From: Bacteroidales bacterium
Lineage (GTDB): Bacteria > Bacteroidota > Bacteroidia > Bacteroidales > UBA932
Reading direction: 5' to 3'
Length of the DNA stretch: 8,101 nucleotides
Assembly: GCA_017509375.1 (NCBI GenBank)
Contig: JAFWPT010000365.1
Coordinates: 1-8,101 of the forward strand
In this document: positions 6,393 through 8,101 of the stretch, one piece after another
How positions within the stretch are numbered: position 1 is the first letter of the stretch
Layout of the letters: every line of letters starts with the position of its first letter
Position numbers and translations under genes: made by a program
Notes under the pieces: generated by a model
Told to the model about the DNA's origin: nothing
Seen by the model: only the letters and a program-made list of their open reading frames with translations
Database searches by the model: none

Positions 6393-8101
6393 TGCATACG
6401 ATTATGAAAGTCAGTAAATATATAGTTCTTACGTCAATCTCCGTACTGGCGGCATTCGGCTGCGATCAAGTTCATATAGACGAGGTACAGCTTACGCCCC
6501 CGGTGGTTGAAAGTTTCTCGCCTGCTTCCGCTCCCGTGGGCGCCGAAGTCAGGGTGGAGGGCAAGAGCCTCAATAACGTAACGGAGGCATATATAGGCAC
6601 GGTCAAGGTGGACATAATGGAGAAGGTTTCCGACACCAGGCTGTCCATCCGGGTTGCCAACGGAGTCACCAAAGGAAAAATCAAACTGGTGAACTCAGTG
6701 GGCGAAGGCATCTCCGGTTCAGACTTCAACTGCACCTTTGCGGTCCCCGTCATCACCGCTTCCCTGCTGCAGGCAGAGGCCGAGATGGGCGACGAAGTAC
6801 TCATCTCCGGAAAGGACCTTGGAGCCGTGACCAAGGTACTGTTTACGGCTGAAGGGCACACCGAAGGTCATTCCGCGGAAATCCTGGTGGCCTCGGCAGA
6901 AGAGATAGTAGTAAAGGTCCCTTACGTAGAAGAGCCCAAGGCAAAGATTACTTTCGGCTATTTCGACGGGAACGGGGAGTCATTCACTTCCCTATCTGAC
7001 GCTCCTTCCATCAACGTGATACGCTACGTACCCAAGTTTGACGCTTTCACGTTGGAACGCACTGCTGTGGGCAGGAGCATCATACTCACCGGGTCGTACC
7101 TGAACAATATAGACAAAGTGATGGTGGGTGACTATGAAGCTCCACTGTTCAAGGAAGCCGGGAAGATTACCTTCACCGTCCCTGCCGGCAATTTCGAAGA
7201 CGGCGAAACTACGGTGAAACTGGTAGCCTGGTATTTTGACAACAACGAGAGCATAGTGCTGGACCCCGCGTTCGTGGTTTTCGTTCCATTCGTAAAGTAC
7301 TGGGAAAATGTACGTACCTGGGCGCAAGGACGTACTGAAAACAACGAATACACCTCTTTCTTCTCGCCCGAGAACGGAACGGTTTATGAGAACGCCAAGT
7401 GGAAGGATGTGCTGGATCCTGTCGCGCTGAAGCACAACGGAGACCAGTGGTCGGCGGCCAACACTCCTAAACCCGGCGCTGTGACCGACGAGGAGTACAA
7501 CTCCGTACTGCCCTACTTCTTCTTCTCTGCAGTTAGCGGCAATGTGCTGCAAATCAACTCTCCCGCCAACTCCAACAGCCAGCTGAAGAATTTCTACATC
7601 AGCTTTGCCGGCACCCCGGCCAACGACTACCGCGTTCCCGGGAGCAACAACAATATGCCCGGCACCCCCATCCTGGCCTTCCGCTACCTCAACCCATCCT
7701 CCACCGTAGCGGCGGAGACAGCTCTGATAGAGAAGGTTAAGAGCGGCAAGCTGGACAACATCAACGAAGCCCTGTTCCCCATAGACATTGAAGCGGGCAC
7801 AGTTGCAGGCATCTCGGTGGCATCTTTTGCCGGAGCCATCAAGTCCGACAAGTGGTGCGACCACCAGACCGCCGAGCTCAAAGCGGACCCTGGATACAAA
7901 ACGGACGCCGTGTTCCTGGTGGCCTACTACACCAACAACGGCTACTCCAAAGAGGCTCCGGCCAAGAACATACGCAGGCTCGGCATCCTGCACGTAACCG
8001 GAATAGACTGGGGTGTTTACAACAACTCCAACTTCGGCGATACCAAGATTACATTCAACTGCTACTGGCAGAAATACGATTACGACTATTCCAAACTTTA
8101 A
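6392..8101 (+). CDS. IPT/TIG-domain surface glycan-binding lipoprotein (SGBP/SusE-position)
   Basis: This 569-residue protein has a lipoprotein signal (MKVSKYIVLTSISVLAAFGC, Cys24 when counted from the ATG at 6392). The ATG at 6392 overlaps the susD stop as TGATG. The in-frame ATG at 6404 gives a more typical signal peptide (MKVSK) and is a fair alternative. Three successive Ig-like IPT/TIG-type repeats follow, each opening with a Pro/Phe strand and a G(K/S)xLxx turn: about 37-117 (FSPASAPVGAEVRVEGKSL), 118-212 (MGDEVLISGKDLGAVTKVLF) and 213-298 (AVGRSIILTGSYLNNIDKVMVG). Residues 299-569 form a C-terminal domain rich in Trp, Tyr and Asn (W304, W310, W337, W353, W488, W540, W559), consistent with a carbohydrate-binding face. 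This layout matches surface glycan-binding proteins encoded after susD in polysaccharide utilization loci. It probably anchors the substrate at the cell surface. The specificity is unknown. The stop is the last codon of the window. Confidence 0.85.
   Translation: MHTIMKVSKYIVLTSISVLAAFGCDQVHIDEVQLTPPVVESFSPASAPVGAEVRVEGKSLNNVTEAYIGTVKVDIMEKVSDTRLSIRVANGVTKGKIKLVNSVGEGISGSDFNCTFAVPVITASLLQAEAEMGDEVLISGKDLGAVTKVLFTAEGHTEGHSAEILVASAEEIVVKVPYVEEPKAKITFGYFDGNGESFTSLSDAPSINVIRYVPKFDAFTLERTAVGRSIILTGSYLNNIDKVMVGDYEAPLFKEAGKITFTVPAGNFEDGETTVKLVAWYFDNNESIVLDPAFVVFVPFVKYWENVRTWAQGRTENNEYTSFFSPENGTVYENAKWKDVLDPVALKHNGDQWSAANTPKPGAVTDEEYNSVLPYFFFSAVSGNVLQINSPANSNSQLKNFYISFAGTPANDYRVPGSNNNMPGTPILAFRYLNPSSTVAAETALIEKVKSGKLDNINEALFPIDIEAGTVAGISVASFAGAIKSDKWCDHQTAELKADPGYKTDAVFLVAYYTNNGYSKEAPAKNIRRLGILHVTGIDWGVYNNSNFGDTKITFNCYWQKYDYDYSKL

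Noticed and set aside
6992..7993. Antisense ORF of 333 codons opposite the SGBP-like gene
   Set aside because: Long, but it has no recognisable domain and lies wholly opposite a well-supported lipoprotein gene; it is explained by that gene's codon bias.

Overview
The window looks like a chromosomal fragment of a Bacteroidota, most likely Bacteroidales, bacterium. The evidence is a complete SusC/SusD pair, Bacteroidota-type lipoprotein signal peptides, a TAnnTTTG-type promoter box and the lack of clear Shine-Dalgarno sequences before the starts. The G+C content appears to be slightly above 50%. I cannot name a genus; the Rikenellaceae/Alistipes side is only a guess.

Left arm (1-873, minus strand): two tightly coupled genes. 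The first gene transcribed (322-873) encodes a two-hydrophobic-segment, lipoprotein-like envelope protein with a Cys-Tyr motif repeated just after the membrane segment. Its stop is followed at once by the start of a radical SAM enzyme, which has a CX3CX2C cluster and a GGEP motif and runs off the left edge of the window. The pair resembles a radical SAM plus envelope-protein unit of unknown product.

Middle (874-1721): a divergent intergenic region of about 160 bp, then a 148-residue protein (1034-1480, plus strand). It resembles small DUF937-like Bacteroidota proteins but carries a textbook EF-hand calcium loop. It is followed by a strong intrinsic terminator at 1517-1545. The next intergenic region holds a recognisable Bacteroidota promoter and, just downstream of it, a perfect 18-bp palindrome that is a good operator candidate.

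Right arm (1722-8101, plus strand): a three-gene nutrient-uptake operon made of a SusC-like TonB-dependent transporter, a SusD-like lipoprotein and a lipoprotein with three IPT/TIG-like domains (surface glycan-binding protein type). The susC-susD gap is 12 nt, and the susD stop overlaps the next start by one base. The three should form an outer-membrane complex: the two surface lipoproteins capture the substrate and SusC imports it using TonB energy. No glycoside hydrolase, peptidase, hybrid two-component regulator or ECF sigma/anti-sigma gene lies in the window, so the substrate cannot be named. The window ends exactly at the stop of the third gene.

Most of the window is conventional. The parts most worth a second look are the radical SAM/CY-repeat lipoprotein pair, the operator-like palindrome and the EF-hand variant of the small protein.
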